Positions 1 to 6,456 of a DNA stretch of 7,438 nucleotides are shown here, one piece after another. Made by a program: the position numbers and the translations under genes. Each line of letters opens with the position of its first letter. Position 1 is the stretch's first letter. The notes under the pieces were generated by a model, which did no database searches, was not told the origin of the DNA, and was given only the letters and a program-made list of their open reading frames with translations. This DNA is from Micrococcales bacterium UBA2465. Its GTDB lineage: Bacteria > Actinomycetota > Actinomycetes > Actinomycetales > Microbacteriaceae. The stretch is taken from the NCBI GenBank assembly GCA_002342255.1, contig DDPP01000074.1, positions 18,292 to 25,729 on the forward strand, read 5' to 3'.

Positions 1-585
1 ATTACTTATGCCAACGAAGGATCTGTGTTTGTTTCAGGAGCAGCAGTGCAGTGGCTAAGAGATGAACTAAAGATTATTTCTAATGCTGCAGAAATAGAAG
101 AGCTAGCTAGAACAGTTAGCGATAACGGTGGATTGGTATTTGTTCCAGCTCTCACCGGTCTAGGTGCTCCTTATTGGCAACCTGATGCCAGAGGAACTGT
201 CTTTGGTCTCACCAGAGGAACTCAACGAGGTCATTTAGCTAGAGCAACTCTAGAAGCTCTTGCGTTCCAGGTAAGAGATGTATTCGATGCCATGAATGCC
301 GAACTATCAACTCTTCGAGTTGATGGTGGTGCATCAGCTAACAACCTGTTGATGCAAATCCAGACAGACCTGCTACAGACCACAATCGAAAGACCAAAGC
401 AACTGGAGTCCACCGCTCTCGGCGCTGCCTACCTAGCAGGGCTAGGAATTGGTTTGTGGAATATGGCTGATCTAAAGAACCTAAATCCGGTGGAGGGCCA
501 ATTCACACCAAAATCTAACCTAGACAGTGAATACGAGCGCTGGAAGAATGCCGTTCAAGCCACCATCGCCTTCGCTAATCACTGA
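1..585 (+). CDS. glpK: Glycerol kinase, C-terminal part (5' end outside window)
   Basis: The reading frame is open from base 1, so the gene starts upstream; 194 C-terminal codons of an enzyme usually near 500 residues are present. A GTG at 25 is in frame but internal, because the family's conserved stretch begins before it ([20 protein letters not shown] at residues 2-21). Glycerol kinase phosphorylates glycerol with ATP to sn-glycerol 3-phosphate in the cytosol, feeding glycolysis and phospholipid synthesis. Visible hallmarks: the FGGY-kinase signature 2 at residues 65-85 (GTVFGL, seven residues, then HLARATLE), the [11 protein letters not shown] block just before it, the nucleotide-binding DGGAS at 108-112, and [14 protein letters not shown] near 136-149. 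The blocks fit glycerol kinase better than xylulokinase or other FGGY kinases. The coding end is intact and is followed after 31 bases by a tRNA gene. Confidence 0.95.
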   Translation: MTYANEGSVFVSGAAVQWLRDELKIISNAAEIEELARTVSDNGGLVFVPALTGLGAPYWQPDARGTVFGLTRGTQRGHLARATLEALAFQVRDVFDAMNAELSTLRVDGGASANNLLMQIQTDLLQTTIERPKQLESTALGAAYLAGLGIGLWNMADLKNLNPVEGQFTPKSNLDSEYERWKNAVQATIAFANH

Positions 586-594
586 GGTTTTGAT

Positions 595-600
595 TAGAAT
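595..600 (+). promoter_or_regulatory. Possible -10 box for tRNA-Lys
   Basis: TAGAAT matches the sigma-70-type TATAAT consensus at five of six positions and ends 16 bases before the mature tRNA 5' end, which would give a short leader. A -35 element is poor: TTCGCT at 571-576, inside the glycerol kinase 3' end, matches only three positions with an 18-base spacer. The tRNA could also be transcribed by readthrough from upstream. Confidence 0.35.
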
Positions 601-616
601 AGGAAAGTTGTAATAC

Positions 617-690
617 GGGCCTCTAGCTCAGTTGGTTAGAGCAACGGACTTTTAATCCGTGGGTCGTCGGTTCGATCCCGACGGGGCCTA
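617..690 (+). tRNA. tRNA-Lys (anticodon UUU)
   Basis: The full cloverleaf can be folded by eye. The acceptor stem pairs 617-623 (GGGCCTC) with 683-689 (GGGGCCT), including two G-U pairs. The D stem pairs GCTC 626-629 with GAGC 639-642. The anticodon stem pairs ACGGA 644-648 with TCCGT 656-660 around the loop CTTTTAA, with anticodon TTT at 651-653, read as UUU for lysine. The T stem pairs GTCGG 666-670 with CCGAC 678-682 around loop TTCGATC. The discriminator base is A690. CCA is not encoded (CTA follows), so it must be added after transcription. Confidence 0.97.
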
Positions 691-692
691 CT

Positions 693-722
693 AGAACCCC
701 TTCTTCCAAGAAGGGGTTCTTT
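693..722 (+). terminator. Strong hairpin terminator after tRNA-Lys
   Basis: A perfect 13-base inverted repeat, AGAACCCCTTCTT at 693-705 and AAGAAGGGGTTCT at 708-720, with a two-base centre (in practice about 11 pairs around a small loop), is followed by TTCATTT. It starts only two bases after the tRNA discriminator base. It lies between the tRNA and the convergent FKBP gene; on the minus strand no T-run follows the stem, so it is best read as a plus-strand terminator, although the hairpin may also help end FKBP transcripts. Confidence 0.88.
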
Positions 723-737
723 CATTTATGCCTTTGT

Positions 738-1106
738 TTAATTAACGCCTAGAAGATCAATAACGAACACCAAGGTTTTGCCAGATAGAGCGTGACCGCC
801 ACCAGCAGGACCATAAGCCATCTCTGGAGGGCAGATCAGCATTCTTCTGCCGCCGACTTTCATCCCTGGAATACCTTCTTGCCAAGCTTTGATAAGTCTG
901 CCAAGTGGGAATTCAATTGACTCATCTCGACTCCATGAGGAGTCAAACTCTTCACCGGTTTCATAGTCAACACCCATGTAGTGAACTTCAACTGTTGCGC
1001 CAGCAGGTGCTTCAGCTCCTTCACCAACAACGATGTCTTTCATGGTCAGAACAGTTGGAGCAGGCTCCAACATAGGTTCAATTTCAGGGCGTTCTAAATT
1101 ACTCAT
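738..1106 (-). CDS. FKBP-type peptidyl-prolyl cis-trans isomerase (cytosolic, single domain)
   Basis: A 122-residue protein with one FKBP domain from about residue 20 to the end. FKBPs catalyse cis-trans isomerisation of prolyl peptide bonds and assist protein folding. The residues forming the FKBP12 active-site pocket can be followed: Y43 in VHYMG, F54-D55, F66, L71-I72, W75, Y98 and F114, together with the GMKVGGRRML block at 81-90. There is no signal peptide or membrane segment, so it should act in the cytosol. The ATG at 1106 is preceded by purine-rich AGGTAAAGG on the coding strand, with about 13 bases from its end to the ATG, longer than ideal; a stop lies upstream in frame, which limits alternatives. 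M12 or M22 could also serve, since residues 1-20 precede the domain. Transcribed divergently from the YCII-related gene. Confidence 0.95.
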   Translation of the reverse strand: MSNLERPEIEPMLEPAPTVLTMKDIVVGEGAEAPAGATVEVHYMGVDYETGEEFDSSWSRDESIEFPLGRLIKAWQEGIPGMKVGGRRMLICPPEMAYGPAGGGHALSGKTLVFVIDLLGVN

Positions 1107-1145
1107 AATAGGAGCATACCTTTACCTCTATCTCCCTTCAGATAA

Positions 1146-1162
1146 AAGACTCGAATAGTCTT
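1146..1162. promoter_or_regulatory. Inverted repeat in divergent promoter region
   Basis: AAGACT (1146-1151) and AGTCTT (1157-1162) form a perfect six-base inverted repeat around CGAAT, in the 79-base spacer between the divergent FKBP and YCII-related genes. With a two-base bulge the arms extend to ATAA..GACT and AGTCTTAT. The right arm overlaps a plausible minus-strand -10 box (TATAAG, the complement of 1160-1165) and a weak plus-strand one (TATAGA, 1162-1167). It could be an operator governing both genes, or chance in an AT-rich spacer. Confidence 0.3.
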
Positions 1163-1185
1163 ATAGAAAGTAGAAAGGCTTCTAA

Positions 1186-1530
1186 GTGCGCAGATTCATA
1201 ATATCTTTCAATGACGGAGACATGAAGTTTCCCATGCACGAACTACCCCAGGTAGCCGAAGATTCCCATGCGGTGGTCAGAGAAGCTAAGGCTGCTGGAG
1301 TTTGGCAATTTGGTGGAGGTTTCTTTGAAGATAAGCCCGTAGTCATAAACGAACTCGGTGAAGTAAAGGTCGGACCTATCAAAGCCAGTGAAGTTAGATT
1401 AGGCGGCTTTTCAGTAATAGATGTTGAAACTGAAAAAGAGGCATACTTTTGGGCTCAAAAGATAGCCAAATCCTGTCGTTGCGATCAAGAAGTAAGGGAA
1501 ATGATTTATGACCCTGAAGCGGTTAACTAA
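1186..1530 (+). CDS. YCII-related domain protein
   Basis: A 114-residue protein resembling the YCII/DGPF family of small ferredoxin-like alpha-beta proteins, which often dimerise and whose reactions are mostly unknown. Seen in the sequence: a beta-strand start MRRFIISFNDGD, an AKAAGVWQFGGGF segment at about 35-47, the VGPIKASEVRLGGFSVIDVET block at about 62-82 corresponding to the family's DGPF..K E.LGGF.VIDV, and a terminal strand REMIYDPE. Here VGP replaces DGPF. The GTG start is supported by GAAAGG at 1173-1178, seven bases upstream; no in-frame ATG lies near the true beginning of the domain. The stop is separated by only three bases from the hydrolase start, so the two are very likely cotranscribed and translationally coupled. 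The substrate cannot be stated. Confidence 0.85.
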   Translation: MRRFIISFNDGDMKFPMHELPQVAEDSHAVVREAKAAGVWQFGGGFFEDKPVVINELGEVKVGPIKASEVRLGGFSVIDVETEKEAYFWAQKIAKSCRCDQEVREMIYDPEAVN

Positions 1531-1533
1531 CCT

Positions 1534-2151
1534 ATGTCCCTGGAGATAGTGAAATTCGTTTCTGGTGGCACCATAACTGAGGGGCAGCCAGTTGTAGTTT
1601 TCCTGCATGGCTATGGAGCAGACGAGAGAGATCTGCCTGAACTAATCAACTATCTGCCGGACCTTCCTTGGCTTTCTCCTAGGGCACCACTGAATTCTGA
1701 ATATTCGGGGTTCGCTTGGTACCAACTGACTCAAGCTCTAAACCCTTCAGCAGAGGATGTATTAGGAGTAACCCAATCCCTTTGGGATTGGATAGATCAA
1801 ATGGTCCCAGAGCAATCCAAACTAATCCTGATTGGTTTCTCTCAGGGATCCTTGATGGCAACTCAGTTGCTAAGAACCCGGCCCGAAAAGATTCAAGCAA
1901 CAGTAATCCTGTCTGGCTTTATCTACTCTGGAGAACTAGCTGGAGATAAAACTCTTGAACTGAATAAACCTAGAGTTATCTACTGTCGTGGTTTAGAAGA
2001 TCCACTGATTACCAAAGAAGCTATTTCCAAACTCAACTCTTGGCTACAAACTCATACCAAAGCAATCACCAAGACCTATCCAGGTTTAGGTCATTCAGTA
2101 GATGAGCGGGTCATGGCCGATGTTGCGGATTATCTGAGAGTAATGCTCTAG
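1534..2151 (+). CDS. Alpha/beta hydrolase, phospholipase/carboxylesterase type
   Basis: A 205-residue single-domain serine hydrolase of the Abhydrolase_2 (phospholipase/carboxylesterase) type, which usually has about 200-220 residues. The catalytic triad is visible: nucleophile S103 in GFSQG, D156 in GLEDP, and H187 in GLGHS. The oxyanion-hole strand is VVVFLHGYGADERD at 20-33, and LSPRAPL at 47-53 is the usual follow-on motif. Members cleave short-chain carboxylic esters or lysophospholipids; the true substrate is not predictable. No signal peptide, so cytosolic. It starts three bases after the YCII-related stop and has no good Shine-Dalgarno sequence of its own (GAAGCGG at 1516-1522 is about 11 bases away), which points to translational coupling. 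A hairpin follows the gene. Confidence 0.92.
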   Translation: MSLEIVKFVSGGTITEGQPVVVFLHGYGADERDLPELINYLPDLPWLSPRAPLNSEYSGFAWYQLTQALNPSAEDVLGVTQSLWDWIDQMVPEQSKLILIGFSQGSLMATQLLRTRPEKIQATVILSGFIYSGELAGDKTLELNKPRVIYCRGLEDPLITKEAISKLNSWLQTHTKAITKTYPGLGHSVDERVMADVADYLRVML

Positions 2152-2161
2152 GACTCTGTGA

Positions 2162-2180
2162 AAGCCCTTTCAGAGGGCTT
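2162..2180 (+). terminator. Hairpin between hydrolase and GH16 genes (weak or no U-tract)
   Basis: AAGCCCT (2162-2168) and AGGGCTT (2174-2180) form a seven-pair stem with loop TTCAG. It is followed by AGGCTAAG rather than a T-run, so it is at best a weak intrinsic terminator. It ends 11 bases before the GH16 start codon and so could instead shape the leader of that message or act as an mRNA-stabilising end. Confidence 0.4.
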
Positions 2181-2191
2181 AGGCTAAGAAC

Positions 2192-4618
2192 ATGAGACGG
2201 AAACTAACCCTTATTTTGAGCGCTATCTTAGCGCTAAGTTCCGTCCAATTAAGCTCTGCGGTGACCCTTCCCACAACCGTTATAACCTTCGCTCCACTCA
2301 CGAAAGTGACCTACGGTGATCCTGACATAGCTTTGAATATCTCCGAAAATGCTGGTGTAACTACGGCTTCAATTTCTACACCAGCGGTTTGTCAACTTAA
2401 AACTCAACGAGTTGTGAAAATTCTCAGTGCTGGTATCTGTAAAGTCACAGCCAGCAATCCGGGAACAGCAAACTACAAACCGGCCCGAAGCGTCACTCGC
2501 AGTTTCACCGTAGCTAAAGCTCCGAACGTTATAACTGTTTCAGATTTTGATTGGCTGTCAATGGCTAACCCTGATGCCACGATTAGCACTACTCAGACAT
2601 CTGGAATTACTTTGCTGATCTCCAGCACTAAGAGTGTTTGTTCCGTAGACGGCAACAAAGTGCATGCAATAAAAGTAGGTAAATGCACCATCAGAGCTAC
2701 TAATTCCGGAGATGCTAATTACTTAGCAGCCAAGAGTGTTATCAAATCTGTCACCATCGCGTTGACTTCAACGGTTCAACCTCCTGCTGTTCAGGTAGGT
2801 CCCTGGACAATAAGACAACAGAACTTTGACGACACGAATTCAAATAGTGATGTTGGAGCAGCAAATAGCTGGGTGGCAAATGGCTGGTATCACCCGGGTC
2901 TAAGTTTCAGAATCGCACAGGTTCAAGTTCTAAGCACCACCACCATGAAATACAAGGTGACCGACTCTAAAGGTAACCCAGTTGCAAACAAGCTGGTGAA
3001 TCTGAGCGTAGGAAAGAGATTTGGCGGTTCCAACGCAAAAGTAAGTGTTGGAAACCAAAGCACCACGGGATCTGATAAATCACCACTTGATCAATTAACT
3101 GTTACTGGAACCACAGATAGTTTGGGCATCGTCAGTTTTGCAATAACCGGTTTAGACGGTTCACCTCGAGCAGGACTTTACACTCAGATTGCTGCTTGGG
3201 TGACCGACCTTGCGGTTGACACCATTGACATCACTAACTTGGAATACAGCCTCAGTGCCGGTAACGCTGGTGGTGGAGGTAACAACGGCGGCGGCACAGA
3301 GGACAACACCTTATATACCCCTTCTGGACCGATTGATAGCCTGTTCTATCAAGCCTGTTCAGGAATTACCCTATTTGGGCAGATTGCGAATATAGATGTT
3401 GACCCAGTCAACGGCAAGGACACTGTCCTAGCCGTTACCAGAGGAAGATCAGATTCACCTTCGGGAATCTGGGACTACTCGGTTCTAACCACTCTTCCTT
3501 CTGGTAATTTCACTTCGACTAATAATCGAACAGTAACCGTTCAGGTCTATGCACCGGCAGCCAACATGGCAATCTTGTTGCGCTTGCAAAACGAACGGGT
3601 GAATTACACAAAGTTTGTCGAAGCTAAAGCTTTCACAACCAAAGCCAACCAGTGGGAAACCATAACCTTCGACTTCAACAATCTAGCTCCTGGTTCACAG
3701 TCCTTCGATCCACAAACTAATTACTCGACTCTGGCGCTTATGGTAAATCCAGGGATGGCTTCTACTGGACAAAAGTATTACTTCAAAAACTTCCTATTCC
3801 CAGGTGCTCAGGTTAGAAAGTCATCTATCACTACAACTTCCACGAGCCCAACTCTCTCGGCAAATCCGACTCTAGGTGGCAACTACCTTTGGTCTGAAGA
3901 TTTCAATGGTGTTGCTGGAAGTAGACCAAACTCAGATTCATGGAAGTATGCGCTGGACTGGAATAACTTCATCCAGGGTACTGCTCCAGATCTAGTTCAA
4001 GAAGATGGCAATGGAAATCTTGCTATTGGAATGCAAAAATGTTCTGACGGTAGTTGGAACGGTGGAATAATCCACACCCTAGGTAAGACTGCATTCCTGA
4101 ACGGAAAGGTTGAGGCAAGAATAAAGATAGCTTCCGATCCTGGTTGGTTCAGCGCTTTCTATATGTTCGGTGAAGATGTTGCTCACTGGCCAACTTGCGG
4201 TGAATTTGACATTCAAGAATCCGGACCTTGGACTGATTTTGGCTCTAGTGCAACTATTCACGGTAACTATGCTGGGACAACTACCGACTGGAATGGCGGT
4301 GGAGGATTTAGCACTAATGCACCGCTGAACCGAGCCCAGCTTTCCAGCGATTACCACATTTACGGCCTACAGTGGACTCCAACTACTATCGACTTCTTGC
4401 TAGATGGAACTGTCTATAAGAGTTTCGCCAAAGCTCAGGTCGTTCGAGATGGCGGCACTTGGCCATTCGATGTTCCGGAGTTCATCGTCTTTAGCGTTTA
4501 CCCTTTCCAAGCAAGCTTGCCTAATGTTCCTGCTGGAACTATTTTGCGAGGACAGGTTCTGGTTGACTGGATCCACTACTCCTCGTACCAAGGCTTCGGG
4601 CAGGTCATCGACCGCTAA
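2192..4618 (+). CDS. Secreted multidomain glycoside hydrolase family 16 (laminarinase-like)
   Basis: An 808-residue secreted protein. Signal peptide: MRRK, hydrophobic core LTLILSAILAL, cleavage likely after A23 (SSA). Two Ig-like repeats follow at about 28-109 and 111-190, each with a Cys pair (C67/C83, C150/C165) and an ANY motif. Residues about 200-355 form another beta-sandwich-like region containing VTDSKGNPVANK. A Gly/Asn linker (360-368) leads to a carbohydrate-binding-like region at about 385-540. The catalytic GH16 domain spans about 565-799: GEFDIQE at 670-676 gives the ExDxxE motif with nucleophile E671, D673 and acid/base E676, the beta-bulge form found in laminarinases and agarases; YHIYGLQWTPTTIDFLLDG at 721-739 and VDWIHY at 791-796 are also typical. 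It should hydrolyse beta-1,3- or mixed-linkage glucans or a related galactan outside the cell; specificity is inferred. No sorting motif or C-terminal helix, so probably released. The ATG has only a weak AGG at 2181-2183. The kinase-like gene follows closely. Confidence 0.93.
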   Translation: MRRKLTLILSAILALSSVQLSSAVTLPTTVITFAPLTKVTYGDPDIALNISENAGVTTASISTPAVCQLKTQRVVKILSAGICKVTASNPGTANYKPARSVTRSFTVAKAPNVITVSDFDWLSMANPDATISTTQTSGITLLISSTKSVCSVDGNKVHAIKVGKCTIRATNSGDANYLAAKSVIKSVTIALTSTVQPPAVQVGPWTIRQQNFDDTNSNSDVGAANSWVANGWYHPGLSFRIAQVQVLSTTTMKYKVTDSKGNPVANKLVNLSVGKRFGGSNAKVSVGNQSTTGSDKSPLDQLTVTGTTDSLGIVSFAITGLDGSPRAGLYTQIAAWVTDLAVDTIDITNLEYSLSAGNAGGGGNNGGGTEDNTLYTPSGPIDSLFYQACSGITLFGQIANIDVDPVNGKDTVLAVTRGRSDSPSGIWDYSVLTTLPSGNFTSTNNRTVTVQVYAPAANMAILLRLQNERVNYTKFVEAKAFTTKANQWETITFDFNNLAPGSQSFDPQTNYSTLALMVNPGMASTGQKYYFKNFLFPGAQVRKSSITTTSTSPTLSANPTLGGNYLWSEDFNGVAGSRPNSDSWKYALDWNNFIQGTAPDLVQEDGNGNLAIGMQKCSDGSWNGGIIHTLGKTAFLNGKVEARIKIASDPGWFSAFYMFGEDVAHWPTCGEFDIQESGPWTDFGSSATIHGNYAGTTTDWNGGGGFSTNAPLNRAQLSSDYHIYGLQWTPTTIDFLLDGTVYKSFAKAQVVRDGGTWPFDVPEFIVFSVYPFQASLPNVPAGTILRGQVLVDWIHYSSYQGFGQVIDR
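2219..2235 (+). repeat. Inverted repeat inside the signal-peptide coding region
   Basis: AGCGCTA (2219-2225) and TAGCGCT (2229-2235) are perfect complements around TCT, giving a seven-pair hairpin with a three-base loop starting 28 bases after the first base of the GH16 start codon. It could affect early translation of the message, but both arms encode ordinary signal-peptide residues (S-A-I and L-A-L region), so it may be a coincidence of repeated Ala/Leu codons. Confidence 0.4.
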
Positions 4619-4666
4619 TCCGTGGCAAAACTAGACTTATCTGGTTGCAAGAACTCGGGAGAAACT

Positions 4667-6406
4667 GTGTCAACTAATGAACTAAGTTTTGCCAAATCTT
4701 GGCGCAGGCTGGGACTAACTGAGGTCTGGGGAATCCCGATTTTGGTTTTTGCCATTGTTGTGGTGTCGCTTTCCAGTCTCGCCTTTGACGCTGCCCGACT
4801 AAACAATTACACCGTCCTTTGGTTCCCGATTAATACTCTGGCATTTCTTTGCGGTCTTGTTATTGTAGTTCTGTTTTGGTGGCTAGGTCGCAGACTGAAT
4901 TTTTCTGAAAATGAACGCCCATACTTCAACTTGGCAACCGCGGCTACCAGCATGGGGGTTAAAAACGCCGCCACCTTATTTTTCTGTGAAGTTTTTGGTG
5001 TTCCAGATAGCGGCAACTACCTGGTTAGATTCTTCGGTGGAGTGGGAATAGGAATCGGAATTCTTCTCGTTTACTCGAACATCCTGGGAGCTCGCATTGA
5101 ACAGACCAAGATTCAACGAGAACTCCTGGACAAAGAGCAGTACTTGATTGGCTTCAGGGAAAACATCAGCGAAATTTTCAAGGAAGAAGAAGCAGAGCTT
5201 CGCAAAAGGACCACCGATGAATTGATGCCTAGATTGACTGCAATTCGAGAGTCAATTAGATCATCAGAACGACCAGCTGAAGTAGCAAAGCGAATTCAAG
5301 ATTTCCTTCGAGATGAGGTTAAACCTATTAGCAAGGCCCTATCCGAAGAGGCTAGTCGACTTCAGCGGCAGATTCCAGCTAGCTCGGTTACTCTAACTCC
5401 ACCTGAACAAATTCGACTTGATTACTCTAGAGCGATTCGACCATTTGCTTCATTCATTTTTGTCTTCATCTGTTGGATGTCAATGTGTCAAATGTTTCTG
5501 AAACAAGCTACTGGTTTGGATGTCCTGCTGGCTTCTCTTACCTATCTCTTTGCTCTTCTGTTGTATAAATACCTGACCAAAGCCTTCAAGAATGCAAGTG
5601 TCAATCAAATTCTTTTCACTTGCTGGTTACCAGCCTTTTCAGCTTCGTTACCTGCATATTTATTGCTTTACCAAATCCCACACGACCCAAATTCAAATGT
5701 CCTGATGCCAACCTTGCTTGTTGTTGGCGCTTGCATCTCCATGTTGTTCAGCCAGTCGATGATCATTGAAGCGCGTAGAGCTGCTATCGAGGTAAGACTC
5801 AAAAGAGTTGTTGACCAGTTCTCAAGAGAGAACAAACTCTTCGAACAGCGTATGTGGATTGCTAAGAGCACCTGGTACACCTTGCTGCATGGCAAGGTAC
5901 AAGCTGCTCTAACTGCCGCAACTATGCGACTTTCCTCCAAATCTACTTTCTCGGATGAAGGCCGTGAAGCAATTCTGAATGACCTAAATCGAGCAGCCGA
6001 TGCTCTAAGGGAACCGAGGCTAGACCTAATTTCAGTTGAGGATAGCCTGAATGCCATTCGGAGCACTTGGGAAGGAATCAGCCAAATCAAATTTGTTGCT
6101 GACTCAACCTTGAGAAAAAGAATCAATCAGAACCTTGAAAGTTCTTTAGTTGTAAATGAGATTCTAAAGGAATCTGTCAGCAATGCAATAAAGCACGGTA
6201 TGGCAACGGAAGTTGAGATTCAACTCAGCTTGGATGAAGTTGAGAACCTAATGATCAGAGTCGAGAACAACGGCTCTAAACCAACACCTAGACGTGCCGA
6301 TGGTATCGGTTCAGCCATATTCAATTCACTATGCTTGAATACTTCGCTGACTTGGAATGGTTCAACCAGCAAGACAGAATTTGTAGCAGTATTACCTATT
6401 GCTTAA
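4667..6406 (+). CDS. Eight-helix membrane histidine-kinase-like protein
   Basis: A 579-residue protein from GTG 4667. That start has GGGAG at 4657-4661, five bases upstream; an in-frame GTG at 4622 (594 residues), three bases after the GH16 stop, has no clear ribosome site. Helices lie at about 22-40, 51-73, 89-110 (weak), 119-139, then a charged coiled-coil stretch 140-240, then 259-277, 283-302, 314-335 and 345-364. Flanking positive residues put both ends and the coiled coil in the cytosol. The C-terminus resembles HisKA_3/HATPase_c kinases: LLHGKVQAAL with H408 as possible phosphoacceptor, N-box NEILKESVSNAIKHG at 497-511 (E502, N506), VENNG at 532-536, and ADGIGSAIFNSL at 544-555 as the glycine loop. 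The acidic residue usual after the phosphoacceptor His is Gly409. No response regulator is adjacent and a terminator follows. Probably an ATP-binding signalling protein; ligand and partner are unknown. Confidence 0.8.
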   Translation: MSTNELSFAKSWRRLGLTEVWGIPILVFAIVVVSLSSLAFDAARLNNYTVLWFPINTLAFLCGLVIVVLFWWLGRRLNFSENERPYFNLATAATSMGVKNAATLFFCEVFGVPDSGNYLVRFFGGVGIGIGILLVYSNILGARIEQTKIQRELLDKEQYLIGFRENISEIFKEEEAELRKRTTDELMPRLTAIRESIRSSERPAEVAKRIQDFLRDEVKPISKALSEEASRLQRQIPASSVTLTPPEQIRLDYSRAIRPFASFIFVFICWMSMCQMFLKQATGLDVLLASLTYLFALLLYKYLTKAFKNASVNQILFTCWLPAFSASLPAYLLLYQIPHDPNSNVLMPTLLVVGACISMLFSQSMIIEARRAAIEVRLKRVVDQFSRENKLFEQRMWIAKSTWYTLLHGKVQAALTAATMRLSSKSTFSDEGREAILNDLNRAADALREPRLDLISVEDSLNAIRSTWEGISQIKFVADSTLRKRINQNLESSLVVNEILKESVSNAIKHGMATEVEIQLSLDEVENLMIRVENNGSKPTPRRADGIGSAIFNSLCLNTSLTWNGSTSKTEFVAVLPIA

Positions 6407-6408
6407 AG

Positions 6409-6451
6409 AGATTTAGCCCACCCCGTTACGAGGTGGGCTAAATCTTTTTTT
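6409..6451 (+). terminator. Strong intrinsic terminator ending the GH16/kinase-like unit
   Basis: A perfect 14-pair stem, AGATTTAGCCCACC (6409-6422) with GGTGGGCTAAATCT (6432-6445), encloses CCGTTACGA and is followed by seven consecutive T residues (6445-6451). It begins three bases after the kinase-like stop codon. The convergent IPT/TIG gene ends at 6457, so its transcripts also enter this hairpin; on that strand only CTTT follows the stem, so termination would be weaker in that direction. Confidence 0.95.
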
Positions 6452-6456
6452 CAGTA

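Noticed and set aside
25..585. GTG at 25 as the true start of a short glycerol-kinase-like gene
   Set aside because: The upstream in-frame codons from base 1 encode residues conserved in glycerol kinase, so this is an internal codon of a gene cut by the window edge and not a truncated gene.
1716..1949. Plus-strand 77-codon frame and other short frames within the hydrolase gene
   Set aside because: They are out of frame with an intact serine hydrolase that has all three catalytic residues, and carry no domain of their own.
4079..4357. 92-codon minus-strand open frame inside the GH16 catalytic domain
   Set aside because: It is antisense to the active-site region with conserved catalytic residues, and its translation has no family features.
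5668..6126. 152-codon minus-strand open frame inside the kinase-like gene
   Set aside because: It overlaps the membrane and HATPase-linker region of a well-supported plus-strand gene, has no recognisable domain, and lies upstream of no ribosome site that I can see.
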